This document shows positions 1 through 10,204 of a stretch of 64,000 bases of DNA, piece by piece. The notes below the pieces were generated by a model. That model had not been told where the DNA came from. It ran no database searches and saw only the letters and a program-made list of their open reading frames with translations. The stretch's first letter is position 1. Every line of letters begins with the position of its first letter. The stretch spans positions 12,704,001 through 12,768,000 of the forward strand of contig CATNEN010000038.1 of assembly GCA_950097015.1 (NCBI GenBank). Reading direction: 5' to 3'. The stretch comes from Macrostomum hystrix (Eukaryota; Platyhelminthes; Macrostomidae). A program made the position numbers and the translations under genes.

Positions 1-2066
1 GACAGTGGGACAAGTGAGTGACTAGCAGTGTGACAAGCGAGTGACTGGCAGTGTGACAAGCGAGTGACTGGCAGTGTGACAAGCGAGTGACTGACAGTGG
101 GATAAGTGAGTGACTGGCAGTGTGACAAGCGAGTGACTGACAGTGGGACAAGTGAGTGACTAGCAGTGTGACAAGTGAGTGACTGACAGTGGGACAAGTG
201 AGTGACTAGCAGTGTGACAAGCGAGTGACTGGCAGTGTGACAAGCGAGTGACTGGCAGTGTGACAAGCGAGTGACTAGCAGTGTGACAAGCGAGTGACTG
301 ACAGTGGGACAAGTGAGTGACTGGCAGTGTGACAAGTGAGTGACTGACAGTGGGACAAGTGAGTGACTAGCAGTGTGACAAGCGAGTGACTGGCAGTGTG
401 ACAAGCGAGTGACTGACAGTGTGACAAGTGAGTGACTGACAGTGGGACAAGTGAGTGACTAGCAGTGTGACAAGCGAGTGACTAACAGTGTGACAAGCGA
501 GTGACTGACAGTGGGACAAGTGAGTGACTAGCAGTGTGACAAGCGAGTGACTGACAGTGGGACAAGTGAGTGACTAGCAGTGTGACAAGCGAGTGACTGG
601 CAGTGTGACAAGTGAGTGACTGACAGTGGGACAAGTGAGTGACTAGCAGTGTGACAAGTGAGTGACTGACAGTGGGACAAGTGAGTGACTAGCAGTGTGA
701 CAAGCGAGTGACTGACAGTGTGACAAGTGAGTGACTGACAGTGGGACAAGTGAGTGACTGGCAGTGTGACAAGTGAGTGACTGACAGTGGGACAAGTGAG
801 TGACTAGCAGTGTGACAAGCGAGTGACTGACAGTGTGACAAGTGAGTGACTGACAGTGGGACAAGTGAGTGACTGGCAGTGTGACAAGTGAGTGACTGAC
901 AGTGGGACAAGTGAGTGACTGGCAGTGTGACAAGCGAGTGACTAACAGTGTGACAAGCGAGTGACTGACAGTGGGACAAGTGAGTGACTGACAGTGGGAC
1001 AAGTGAGTGACTGACAGTGGGACAAGCGAGTGACTGACAGTGGGACAAGTGAGTGACTGGCAGTGTGACAAGTGAGTGACTGACAGTGGGACAAGTGAGT
1101 GACTAGCAGTGTGACAAGCGAGTGACTGGCAGTGTGACAAGTGAGTGACTGACAGTGGGACAAGTGAGTGACTAGCAGTGTGACAAGCGAGTGACTGGCA
1201 GTGTGACAAGCGAGTGACTGACAGTGGGACAAGTGAGTGACTGGCAGTGTGACAAGTGAGTGACTGACAGTGGGACAAGTGAGTGACTGGCAGTGTGACA
1301 AGCGAGTGACTGGCAGTGTGACAAGCGAGTGACTGACAGTGGGACAAGTGAGTGACTGGCAGTGTGACAAGTGAGTGACTGACAGTGGGACAAGTGAGTG
1401 ACTGGCAGTGTGACAAGCGAGTGACTGGCAGTGTGACAAGCGAGTGACTGGCAGTGTGACAAGTGAGTGACTGACAGTGGGACAAGTGAGTGACTAGTAG
1501 TGTGACAAGCGAGTGACTGACAGTGGGACAAGTGAGTGACTGGCAGTGTGACAAGTGAGTGACTGACAGTGGGACAAGTGAGTGACTGGCAGTGTGACAA
1601 GTGAGTGACTGACAGTGGGACAAGTGAGTGACTGGCAGTGTGACAAGCGAGTGACTAACAGTGTGACAAGCGAGTGACTGACAGTGGGACAAGTGAGTGA
1701 CTGACAGTGGGACAAGTGAGTGACTGACAGTGGGACAAGCGAGTGACTGACAGTGGGACAAGTGAGTGACTGGCAGTGTGACAAGTGAGTGACTGACAGT
1801 GGGACAAGTGAGTGACTAGCAGTGTGACAAGCGAGTGACTGGCAGTGTGACAAGTGAGTGACTGACAGTGGGACAAGTGAGTGACTAGCAGTGTGACAAG
1901 CGAGTGACTGGCAGTGTGACAAGCGAGTGACTGACAGTGGGACAAGTGAGTGACTGGCAGTGTGACAAGTGAGTGACTGACAGTGGGACAAGTGAGTGAC
2001 TGGCAGTGTGACAAGCGAGTGACTGGCAGTGTGACAAGCGAGTGACTGGCAGTGGGACAAGTGAGT
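1..2066. repeat. Minisatellite, 23 bp unit, about 90 copies
   Basis: An uninterrupted array built from GTGACTGRCAGTG followed by KGACAAGYGA. Units differ at a few fixed positions (GGGAC or GTGAC, AAGCGA or AAGTGA, GACTGAC or GACTAGC), and these variants recur in larger patterns, which suggests segmental amplification. The minus strand has long open frames in all three phases only because the unit has no stop codon there. The array runs off the left edge, so its true length is unknown. Confidence 0.97.
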
Positions 2067-2528
2067 CATAATTAGCGTTGATTACCACATGCGGTGTTAC
2101 AATGGGTCAGGTGCCATATAATTAAACTTTATGTTTGGCGCTTCACCAACTAATACGATTTACAATCACAAGCAAAATAAAAGCTTAATGTTAATGACAA
2201 ATAATAATGACCCGAAATAAGACCGAAAGTATTCTTTTTTTTCTCAAAAAAAATAAAATTGCTCGACCATTCGTTCTGCCGCTCCAGCAAATCACCTGCT
2301 TCTTATTGGTGGAGTCAATTCCCCAGATCAAACTATAGTTGTGAACTGAGCGAGTTCCAGCGAGTGAACAAATGAACACTACTGTATAGAACAAATCATT
2401 CAATCAACTGAATCGATTGAAAATCGCCCAGAGAGAAATATCTCATGAATAATAATCGATGGGTCGTTGGGTTGAAAATTTTACTGAACAATTGAAACGG
2501 GATCTCTCGCCACCAGGATTTCGCAGGA

Positions 2529-2536
2529 TATAAAAA
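2529..2536 (+). promoter_or_regulatory. TATA box of CRP-A
   Basis: TATAAAAA lies 105 bp before the CRP-A start codon. The CRP-B paralogue has the same box at a similar distance (4708-4715), which supports a functional TATA promoter for both. Confidence 0.6.
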
Positions 2537-2633
2537 GTGGGATAAATATTCACCACTGTACTAAAATGTGTTATTAAACTCAGCTGATCACAGTACAAAG
2601 ACGTCAAGATCCTAGCTAGGTTGAACATCGAGA

Positions 2634-3291
2634 ATGCGATTCCCGCTGCTGATCGTGCTGCTCTGCGTCGCTCTCGCCGCCACCTGCCGAGGCTGGGGTA
2701 AGTGAGCATTGAACATTCCCGTCTCAATTTTGTCACAACCATTATAACAAATCGAATAATTAAATTTGGATCCGGACAAAAAAAATAATTTTAGATTTGA
2801 CAGGAAAAGGCCGCTCGGGGATCAGGTGAGCGACTGAGAATTGGCATAACAATACAAAGACCACGCTATATCGGAGAGAGCGGAAGATTTTCATGGCGAT
2901 TGGTCGAATATTTTGGGGGATACAGAGAACAATTTTGTTATTTGAAATACCCCGCGTTCTTTCTACTGTTGAGGCAGATTGAAGAAAAAACCTCCAACCA
3001 TCCATATTTATTCTTAGCCAGAAGTGTGAAATTCTGCGCAACTGTCGCAGCCCCATGTGCAACAAGCTGGGTAGCCACCAACTGTGCCAAACAGGGTGCG
3101 AGGTGTGCCGGGTTTGCCGGTTCCACCGGGACGTGCTGTACCGCACCAACACAGGCGAGCTTCGCCGCAGTGTGTACACAGGTCAGGTGCTGTCAAAGCA
3201 CTGCAGACACTGTCGTGACTATTGCCTTGACACCACTAACAACGGCCAATGCGCTAATCGTGATTGGTGCAAAAATTTCAAGCTGGACTGA
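2634..3291 (+). CDS. CRP-A: secreted 12-cysteine protein, three exons
   Basis: The exons are 2634-2697, 2795-2825 and 3018-3291, with intron phases 1 and 2 and GT-AG borders (GGGTAAGT, CAGGTGAG, TTCTTAG). They give a 122-residue protein. Residues 1-21 form a signal peptide starting MRFPLLIVLLCVALAA. The mature part has 12 cysteines, including a CEVCRVC cluster, then the stretch RRSVYTGQVLSKHC and the tail NRDWCKNF. CRP-B (4791-5805) has identical exon lengths, phases and cysteine positions, so the two are a tandem duplication. I recognise no known family. The even cysteine count and the leader suggest a disulfide-rich extracellular protein; its role is unknown. Intron 2 carries a fragment (about 2876-2925) that resembles sequence near 39850-39915. 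Confidence 0.85.
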
Positions 3292-3388
3292 GTGCAACTA
3301 TCTTCGTCTATGGCCTAAATCTATGGCCTTTGACGATTATCGAGCAACTTCTGCACTTAGCATCCCGTCTAAGTCCTTGGTTTTGAGT

Positions 3389-3394
3389 AATAAA
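3389..3394 (+). terminator. Poly(A) signal of CRP-A
   Basis: AATAAA lies about 98 bp after the CRP-A stop codon, with a second AATAAA eight bases later. Confidence 0.6.
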
Positions 3395-3769
3395 CTAATA
3401 AACTGCGATACGTACTTCAATTGATTTGTTTTCATTTACACGATATTGTTGTGGTAAAAGGGTAACTAGAATATTAAAATGAAAAGATCATTGTGTGTGT
3501 TTCGCTAAATATGACAAAAATTCATAACCCGCATTATATTTTTACTTTTTTTCTCATTAACATTTTCGACGATCTTAGCAAAGTAACGCTTTATCGTTAT
3601 TTAGCGTTGCCCATCCAATGACTATTAAGCAGACTGTTTATTATTACTTGAGCCAACCTTGATTCTAGTCAGATTCCTAGTCAGATTCTTCTGGCGATTC
3701 CTGTTTCGATTCTCACAACAGCGTCTGCTGCTATACTATTTGGGACTTCTGTTATTAGGAGTCCAATTA

Positions 3770-3978
3770 GCTGCGATTCTAACAAGGACTCCTGCTGCGA
3801 TTCCCATTAGGAAAACTGCTGCGATTCCAGTTAGGACTCCTGCTGCGATTCCGATTAGGAAAACTGCTGCGATTCCAGTTAGGAAAACTGCTGCGATTCC
3901 AGTTAGGACTCCTGCTGCGATTCCGATTAGGAAAACTGCTGCGATTCCAGTTAGGACTCCTGCTGCGATTCCGATGCG
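3770..3978. repeat. Minisatellite, 24 bp unit, about 8-9 copies
   Basis: Alternating units built on CTGCTGCGATTCCRRTTAGG differ by an AAA or CTC motif, giving a 48 bp double unit. It lies between CRP-A and CRP-B. The wording resembles the 24 bp array at 6298-7145, so the two may share an origin. Apart from this array I see nothing recognisable between 3425 and 4700. Confidence 0.85.
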
Positions 3979-4707
3979 GTATTCAAGCAGTACAATCAGC
4001 TTGGGGCCATTCCTGAGCACTTATCATTATGATTATGGTGTCAGTATTGCACGGGTCTTGGCAGGCATTGCCCATAAATTGAATAAACTTTTAAGCAATA
4101 TTTTATTATTATCAACTGTCTACTTATAGTATGGTACTCATAGTTTTGTTTGCGTCAGACTGTAAGGAAATTAATTTTAAAATATTTTTTTGTATTTTGA
4201 AAAGTGAGTCATTGGTTCGCAAAATTATAGCTGCGATACATTAATTATAAACCCTTTCTTTATCTTTGCCAGGAAGCTTTTTGTGTCCAAAATGAAATTA
4301 CCGATGACTCAGTCCTTTGATAACCACCTGCTGCTAAAAGAGTCGTTCAGGAACTGAAGTCAGTGCAGTAGCTAGTGTGAAATTCGCCCAGCCTGAGTTG
4401 CATTGTATAATAATCATTTCCTGACTGTCATTCACGAGCAGTCAAACAACACAAAGGCAAGGCTTTTTTGGCGGCATTTTGACAAATAGAGAAGAGGCCA
4501 AACGCTAAGAGGGACAATCCGATACGTTAAATATTCAGCTTGGCGTGACACAACACTAGAGTAGCTCACGGGCTCATTTGTGCTAAACAAAAATAACAAT
4601 TCAATTGATCGGTCGAGTGGGCGGTTAGGAGTGAATGAAGAATTTTAGCAGCTGTGTGGTAGTGAATCTTCAGAGACCAATCCCCTATTTTGGCAATCCT
4701 ACCAGGG

Positions 4708-4715
4708 TATAAAAA
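4708..4715 (+). promoter_or_regulatory. TATA box of CRP-B
   Basis: GGGTATAAAAAGG lies 83 bp before the CRP-B start and matches the CRP-A promoter in type and spacing. Confidence 0.6.
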
Positions 4716-4790
4716 GGCGCACAGTTAAAGCGCTATTAAACTGATATTAAGAAATCAAATATTAGCTAAAAAGCTGAAAGTTAAAGATCA

Positions 4791-5805
4791 ATGATGCGAT
4801 TTGCACTGATCATTGTGCTGGCGTACACGTGTACCGCCACCTGCCACGGCTGGGGTAAGCAAGCATGCTAGTACTGAATGGATATTTGCTCATTTATCAT
4901 CCGAGCTAATTTCTACTGTGGGTTAATAAATAATAAATTGCAGATTTAACTGGAAAGGATCGCTCGTCCATCAGGTGAGCGACTGCGTCACACTGATTGG
5001 TCAGGTAGCTACAGTAATGGGTCAAGTATCCGAACTAATAGGTCAAGTATTTAAACGAATGGGTCAAGTATCTAAAGTTCTAAACGAATCGGTAAAGTGT
5101 CTAAACGAATCGGTAAAGTGTCTAAACGAATCGGTAAAGTGTCTAAACGAATCGGTAAAGTGTCTAAACGAATCGGTAAAGTGTCTAAACGAATCGGTAA
5201 AGTGTCTAAACGAATCGGTAAAGTGTCTAAACGAATCGGTAAAGTGTCTAAACGAATCGGTAAAGTGTCTAAACGAATCGGTAAAGTGTCTAAACGAATC
5301 GGTAAAGTGTCTAAACGAATCGGTAAAGTGTCTAAACGAATCGGTAAAGTGTCTAAACGAATCGGTAAAGTGTCTAAACGAATCGGTAAAGTGTCTAAAC
5401 GAATCGGTAAAGTGTCTAAACGAATCGGTAAAGTGTCTAAACGAATCGGTAAAGTGTCTAAACGAATCGGTAAAGTGTCTAAACAAATGGTTCACTAACT
5501 TAGCAATAAAACCCAAACAATTTTCGTCCAGCGTGAAGTGTGAAATCGAGCGCGCCTGTGGCAGCCCCAGCTGTCGCAGTATGCGCCGATTTTACCTGTG
5601 CCAAACCAGTTGCGAGGTGTGCGAGGTGTGCCGATTCCACCGGGACTTGCTCTACAGAGCCAGCGATGGCACCATTCGCCGCAGTGTGTACACAGGTCAG
5701 GTGCTGTCAAAGCACTGCAAGAACTGTCGTGACTATTGCATTGACACCGCTAGCAACGGCAACTGCGCTAATCGTGATTGGTGCAAAAGTTTCAAGCTTC
5801 ACTGA
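4791..5805 (+). CDS. CRP-B: secreted 12-cysteine protein, paralogue of CRP-A
   Basis: The exons are 4791-4854, 4944-4974 and 5532-5805, of 64, 31 and 274 nt, exactly as in CRP-A. They give 122 residues. The leader starts MMRFALIIVLAYTC. I chose the first of two adjacent ATGs because it gives the same exon 1 length as CRP-A. The mature part keeps all 12 cysteines (CEVCEVC, then RRSVYTGQVLSKHC and NRDWCKSF). Intron 2 is about three times longer than in CRP-A because it contains a 21 bp minisatellite. That array is a multiple of three and has no stop, so the frame is open from 4975 to the end of exon 3; a retained intron would add a repetitive domain. The function is unknown. Confidence 0.85.
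5082..5485. repeat. Minisatellite, 21 bp unit, about 19 copies, in CRP-B intron 2
   Basis: Nearly identical units built on AATCGGTAAAGTGTCTAAAC plus G. The very low divergence points to recent expansion. CRP-A has no such array at this place. Confidence 0.95.
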
Positions 5806-6068
5806 GGGCACAGATCTTCGTCTATGGCCCAATCGTCAAGTGTTGAGAGCCATGTTGAGAATCATTGAGCATAAGATCTAACTGAGACGGTAAATCGCAG
5901 AAATGTTTTAATTGGACGAGACAATTCACGCAGGGACTGTAATCTAAGACTTTACTCCACTCCAACGTACCGCGAAGCTCATTTTTTATCTACTTGCACT
6001 TTATTTTGAATTTTAGTTTTTTTTTGTTTTTGTTTCCTAGAATTTTTGTCAATCGCAAATCAAATGGA

Positions 6069-6074
6069 AATAAA
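6069..6074 (+). terminator. Possible poly(A) signal of CRP-B
   Basis: AATAAA lies about 265 bp after the CRP-B stop. No closer AATAAA is present. Confidence 0.4.
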
Positions 6075-6297
6075 ATGATTGTGTGATTTGCTAACCAAAG
6101 CAGTAGCTATTAGCTCGTAAAATAAATCCCTCAATTTATTGTTTTTTGTCTTAACAGGTTTCATCAAAAAAGTACTTCAATGCAGTGTTTTAAAAAAAAA
6201 TTTATGGTCGAACTTTTGGGTTTATAGCAAAAATATGTTATCAATACCATTGAATCTAATTGGATAATTGAATTGGATAATATGGATAGTACTTCGA

Positions 6298-7146
6298 TTT
6301 CTGCTAGGATTCCAGTGAGGATTTCTGCAAGGATTCCAGTGAGGATTTCTGCTAGGATTCTAGTAAGGATTTCTGCTAGGATTCCAGTAAGGATTTCTGC
6401 AAGGATTCCAGTGAGGATTTCTGCTAGGATTCTAGTAAGGATTTCTGCTAGGATTCCAGTAAGGATTTCTGCAAGGATTCCGATCCAGTAAGGATTTCTG
6501 CAAGGATTCCAGTGAGGATTTCTGCAAGGATTCCAGTGAGGATTTCTGCTAGGATTCCAGTGAGGATTTCTGCTAGGATTCCAGTGAGGATTTCTGCAAG
6601 GATTCCAGTGAGGATTTCTGCAAGGATTCCAGTGAGGATTTCTGCTAGGATTCCAATGAGGATTTCTGCAAGGATTCCAGTAAGGATTTCTGCAAGGATT
6701 CCAGTGAGGATTTCTGCTAGGATTCCAGTGAGGATTTCTGCTAGGATTCCAGTGAGGATTTCTGCAAGGATTCCAGTGAGGATTTCTGCAAGGATTCCAG
6801 TGAGGATTTCTGCAAGGATTCCAGTGAGGATTTCTGCTAGGATTCCAATGAGGATTTCTGCAAGGATTCCAGTAAGGATTTCTGCAAGGATTCCAGTGAG
6901 GATTTCTGCTAGGATTCCAGTGAGGATTTCTGCAAGGATTCCAGTGAGGATTTCTGCTAGGATTCCAGTGAGGCTTTCTGCTAGGATTCCAGTGAGGATT
7001 TCTGCAAGGATTCCAGTAAGGATTTCTGCAATGATTCCGATCCAGTAAGGATTTCTGCAAGGATTCCGATCCAGTAAGGATTTCTGCAAGGATTCCAGTA
7101 AAGATTTCTGCTAGGATTCCAGTAAGGATTTCTGCTAGGATTCCAC
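6298..7146. repeat. Minisatellite, 24 bp unit, about 35 copies
   Basis: Units are built on ATTTCTGCWAGGATTCCAGT plus GAGG. A few copies contain an inserted CCGATCCAG step (6479-6487 and 7037-7075). The unit is a multiple of three, so both strands show long repetitive open frames that are not genes. Confidence 0.95.
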
Positions 7147-7388
7147 AAAATAACTAAACACAAGCCCAAGAGGATTGGCCATTTTTCATTGAACCAAAGG
7201 AGCCAATGGGAGTTTTCCTCACAGCATGCATTGATTTAATTCGCATATGCCTTTAGGACCCCCCAATTTGACAAGCTAGAATCCATGCATCTGATTCGGC
7301 CTTTGCGTTTCTGAGTAACTTATCAGATGGCCAGCTGAAGAATAAGTCCAGAATAATAAAACAATCAACTTTGTCACACCAGAACTAA

Positions 7389-7517
7389 ATGGCTTGGATC
7401 AAGTGCTGCTGCGAGACTAAATTTCAAATCTTCATCGCCATCATCACATGCCTGGCTATGGCCATAACAATCTTCATCATCCTTGCCATGGGCGACGTGT
7501 TCAGGTCCTGGTGGTGA
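7389..7517 (+). CDS. Possible smORF: 42-residue single-span membrane peptide
   Basis: ATG to TGA encodes 42 residues. The start MAWIKCCCETK has three adjacent cysteines, followed by a hydrophobic stretch of about 23 residues (FQIFIAIITCLAMAITIFII) and a short polar end FRSWW. The composition is that of a tail-anchored or single-pass membrane peptide, and the CCC could be acylated. It sits in unique sequence between two minisatellites. I see no clear TATA box and no homologue I recognise. It could be the first exon of a longer gene or a chance frame. Confidence 0.3.
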   Translation: MAWIKCCCETKFQIFIAIITCLAMAITIFIILAMGDVFRSWW

Positions 7518-7533
7518 CGTGGTCATGGTAATA

Positions 7534-7995
7534 GGCGATTTATCAATCAAAGCGGCGACTTATCAATCAAATCGGAAATTTGTCAATCAAAACGGCGATT
7601 CATCAATCAAATCGGCGACTTATAAATCAAACGGCGAAAATCAAATCGGCGATTTATCAACTATTTAGGCGACTCGTCGATTCCATCAGCGAATCATCGA
7701 TCAAACCGGCGACTTATGGATCAAATCGGTGACCATTGATCAAACTGGTGACTCATCGATCAAACTGGTGACTCATCGATCAAACTGGTGACTCATCGAT
7801 CAAACGGGCGACTCATCGATCAAACTGGTGACTCATCGATCAAACTGGTGACTCATTGATCAAACTGGTGACTCGTCGATCAAACTGGTGACTCATCGAT
7901 CAAACTGGTGACTTATCGATCACCAATTTACCAATCACATCGGCGATTTACCTATCAGATCGGCGATTAATCAATCGAGGATTGCTTCGACGATT
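7534..7995. repeat. Minisatellite, 20 bp unit
   Basis: The core unit is GATCAAACTGGTGACTCATC, fairly uniform from 7735 to 7925. Degenerate forms with CGGCGATTTATCAATC lie on both sides. Confidence 0.9.
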
Positions 7996-8764
7996 TAACA
8001 ATCAAACGAGCGACTCGTCTGCCCTAACTCAGCTTTACCCACCGTAGGCCACGCCCAAGAATACAATAGTGCATTCACGCAGCACAAAGCTCCTCGCATT
8101 TCTCTTTGCTGCTCTGAATAGCATCAGAAGAAAACATGTCAATAAATCTACTTTAGTAGATTCCGTATTTATATTATATTACTTATATAATAATGGACAC
8201 TAATAAAGACTAATGAAGAGATAAATTGATTGATAGAAATTGTAGCGTTTAAGCAGACAGACATGACAGAAAAGCGGATATGCTAGTAAATGTACAGGGA
8301 GGAGAGCAGACAGACCTAAACGGTAACAGACAGACAAAACAGAAGTAGGTTAAACAGTGATTTAGCAACTATTTTAATTATAGCTAAAACATGCGACCTG
8401 AGGTCAGAATAACGTTTCAAAGCTACACGTAAACCGATTTATGATAGGTTTTATCATTATCTTTGTCTAGTTGTAGTCAACAACAAAGACTGCATCATTT
8501 TGTGTTCAACTAAAATCTCATATTTGTATTTGTATATTTATATATTATTAATTAATTAATAAGCTAGGGCTAAAGTTCTGTGTTTGCTAGCAAAAAAGGG
8601 ATATGCGAAAACAAAGAGTCTGGACCGTTTAGCGCAGCAAAAGACAACGACTGCTCAGCACAGCAAGAAAGGAAACGGTGTAGCCTAACACCCGCCGAGC
8701 AGAAACGAAGATTTTCAGCGAATAAAACTTCAGGACTTAAAAAACTCACTGCCAGGACTAGTAA
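7996..8764. other. Gene-free stretch
   Basis: AT-rich sequence with short AGACAGACA runs near 8256-8330 and two AATAAA-like words. I see no supportable exon here; short open frames near 8570-8800 lack any recognisable feature. Confidence 0.5.
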
Positions 8765-9295
8765 TCCACTTTCAAAGCTATCAATCAATAGCCGAATCTA
8801 ACAATCAATAACCGAAGCTATCAATCAATAACCGAAGCTATCAATCAATAACCGAAGCTATCAATCAATAACCGAAACTATCAATCAATAACCGAAGCTA
8901 TCAATTAATGACCGAGGCTATCAATACCTGAAGCTATCAATCAATACCCAAAGCTATCAATCAATACCCGAAGCTATTGATCAATACCCGTAGCTGTCAA
9001 TCAATAACCGAAGCTATTAATTAATACCCGAAGCTATCAATCAATGACCGAAGCTATCAATACCCGAAGCTATCAATCAATGACCGAAGCTATCAATCAA
9101 TAACCGAATCTATCAATCAATAACCAAAGCTATCAAATAATTCCCGAAGCTATCAATCAATGACCGAAGCTATCACTAGCCGAAGCTATCAATCAATACC
9201 CGAAGCAATTAATCAATGACCAAAGCTATCAATACCCGCAGCTATCAATCTATCAATAGCTAGAGCAAAGAATTAAAGACCGAAGCTATCAATCA
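8765..9295. repeat. Minisatellite, 20 bp unit, degenerate
   Basis: Units of AAGCTATCAATCAATAACCG and variants with CCCG or GACCG, and some shortened copies. Divergence is high, so the array is older than those at 5082 and 29395. Confidence 0.9.
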
Positions 9296-9710
9296 AAACC
9301 CAGACGAAAATGAAAACCTAACGCGTGACGAAAAAGTAAGAAAAAGAGTGTATGTATTAATTTTTTGAAAGCCAAGTTAAAGACAAACAGAAGCAGGGTG
9401 AGCAGAGAATCAATCAATCACTGATGCCAGGCTAAGATGCAGTTGCTAGCTTATCAGTTAGCGCAGGGGGTGGTTAAATTTGAGGCAGATAAGGCGTCGG
9501 GGGAGGGGGCAGTTTAAAAAGTGCAAAACAGTACGCTGCAAAGTAAATAAACGATAATATTTGTCTACTTCAGACAGAAAATGTGACGCCTAGAACACAA
9601 AATGGCAGCCTACTCAGATAGCACACAGGGGAACTAATTCTAAGCCAATCAATGCTAGGCGGATACGAAATAAGATCTAAGGCGAGGCAAAACTCTGTCA
9701 GGTTTTAGCT

Positions 9711-9716
9711 TTTATT
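9711..9716 (-). terminator. Poly(A) signal of SUCLA2
   Basis: TTTATT on the plus strand reads AATAAA on the minus strand, 109 bp beyond the SUCLA2 stop codon. Confidence 0.6.
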
Positions 9717-9824
9717 TTTCTGCTTTTTTGCTGGACAGTTTGTAAGTTAATATAAAGAGAGCATCTGATTTTACACAAAATATATAAGCAATAAGTCCAT
9801 GTCCAATTTGGTTGCCAGGGAAGC

Positions 9825-10019
9825 TCAGATGGGCAGTTCAAATTTAACGTCCACAGCGGCGTCCTTTGCAAGAGTGACAATGTTGGCCAGCTTGACCGCC
9901 TGGGAGGCAAGGAAGGAGAGTAAAATTTAGCTTGAGAATTAATTCGGTTGTTTGTAGCTTAATTAGTGGAATTTGTCATTAAAGTACATGCATAACGACC
10001 AGATGAATGAAATGAAGAC

Positions 10020-10116
<97 letters not shown>

Positions 10117-10131
10117 GACAGACAGACAGAC

Positions 10132-10204
<73 letters not shown>

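Noticed and set aside
1..2066. CRISPR array
   Set aside because: Units are directly adjacent with no unique spacers, and the genome is eukaryotic.
528..2088. Long open frames such as repeats of SLTCHTASHSLV on the minus strand
   Set aside because: They follow exactly the 23 bp array, appear in all three phases and lack any non-repeat sequence; they are by-products of a stop-free unit.
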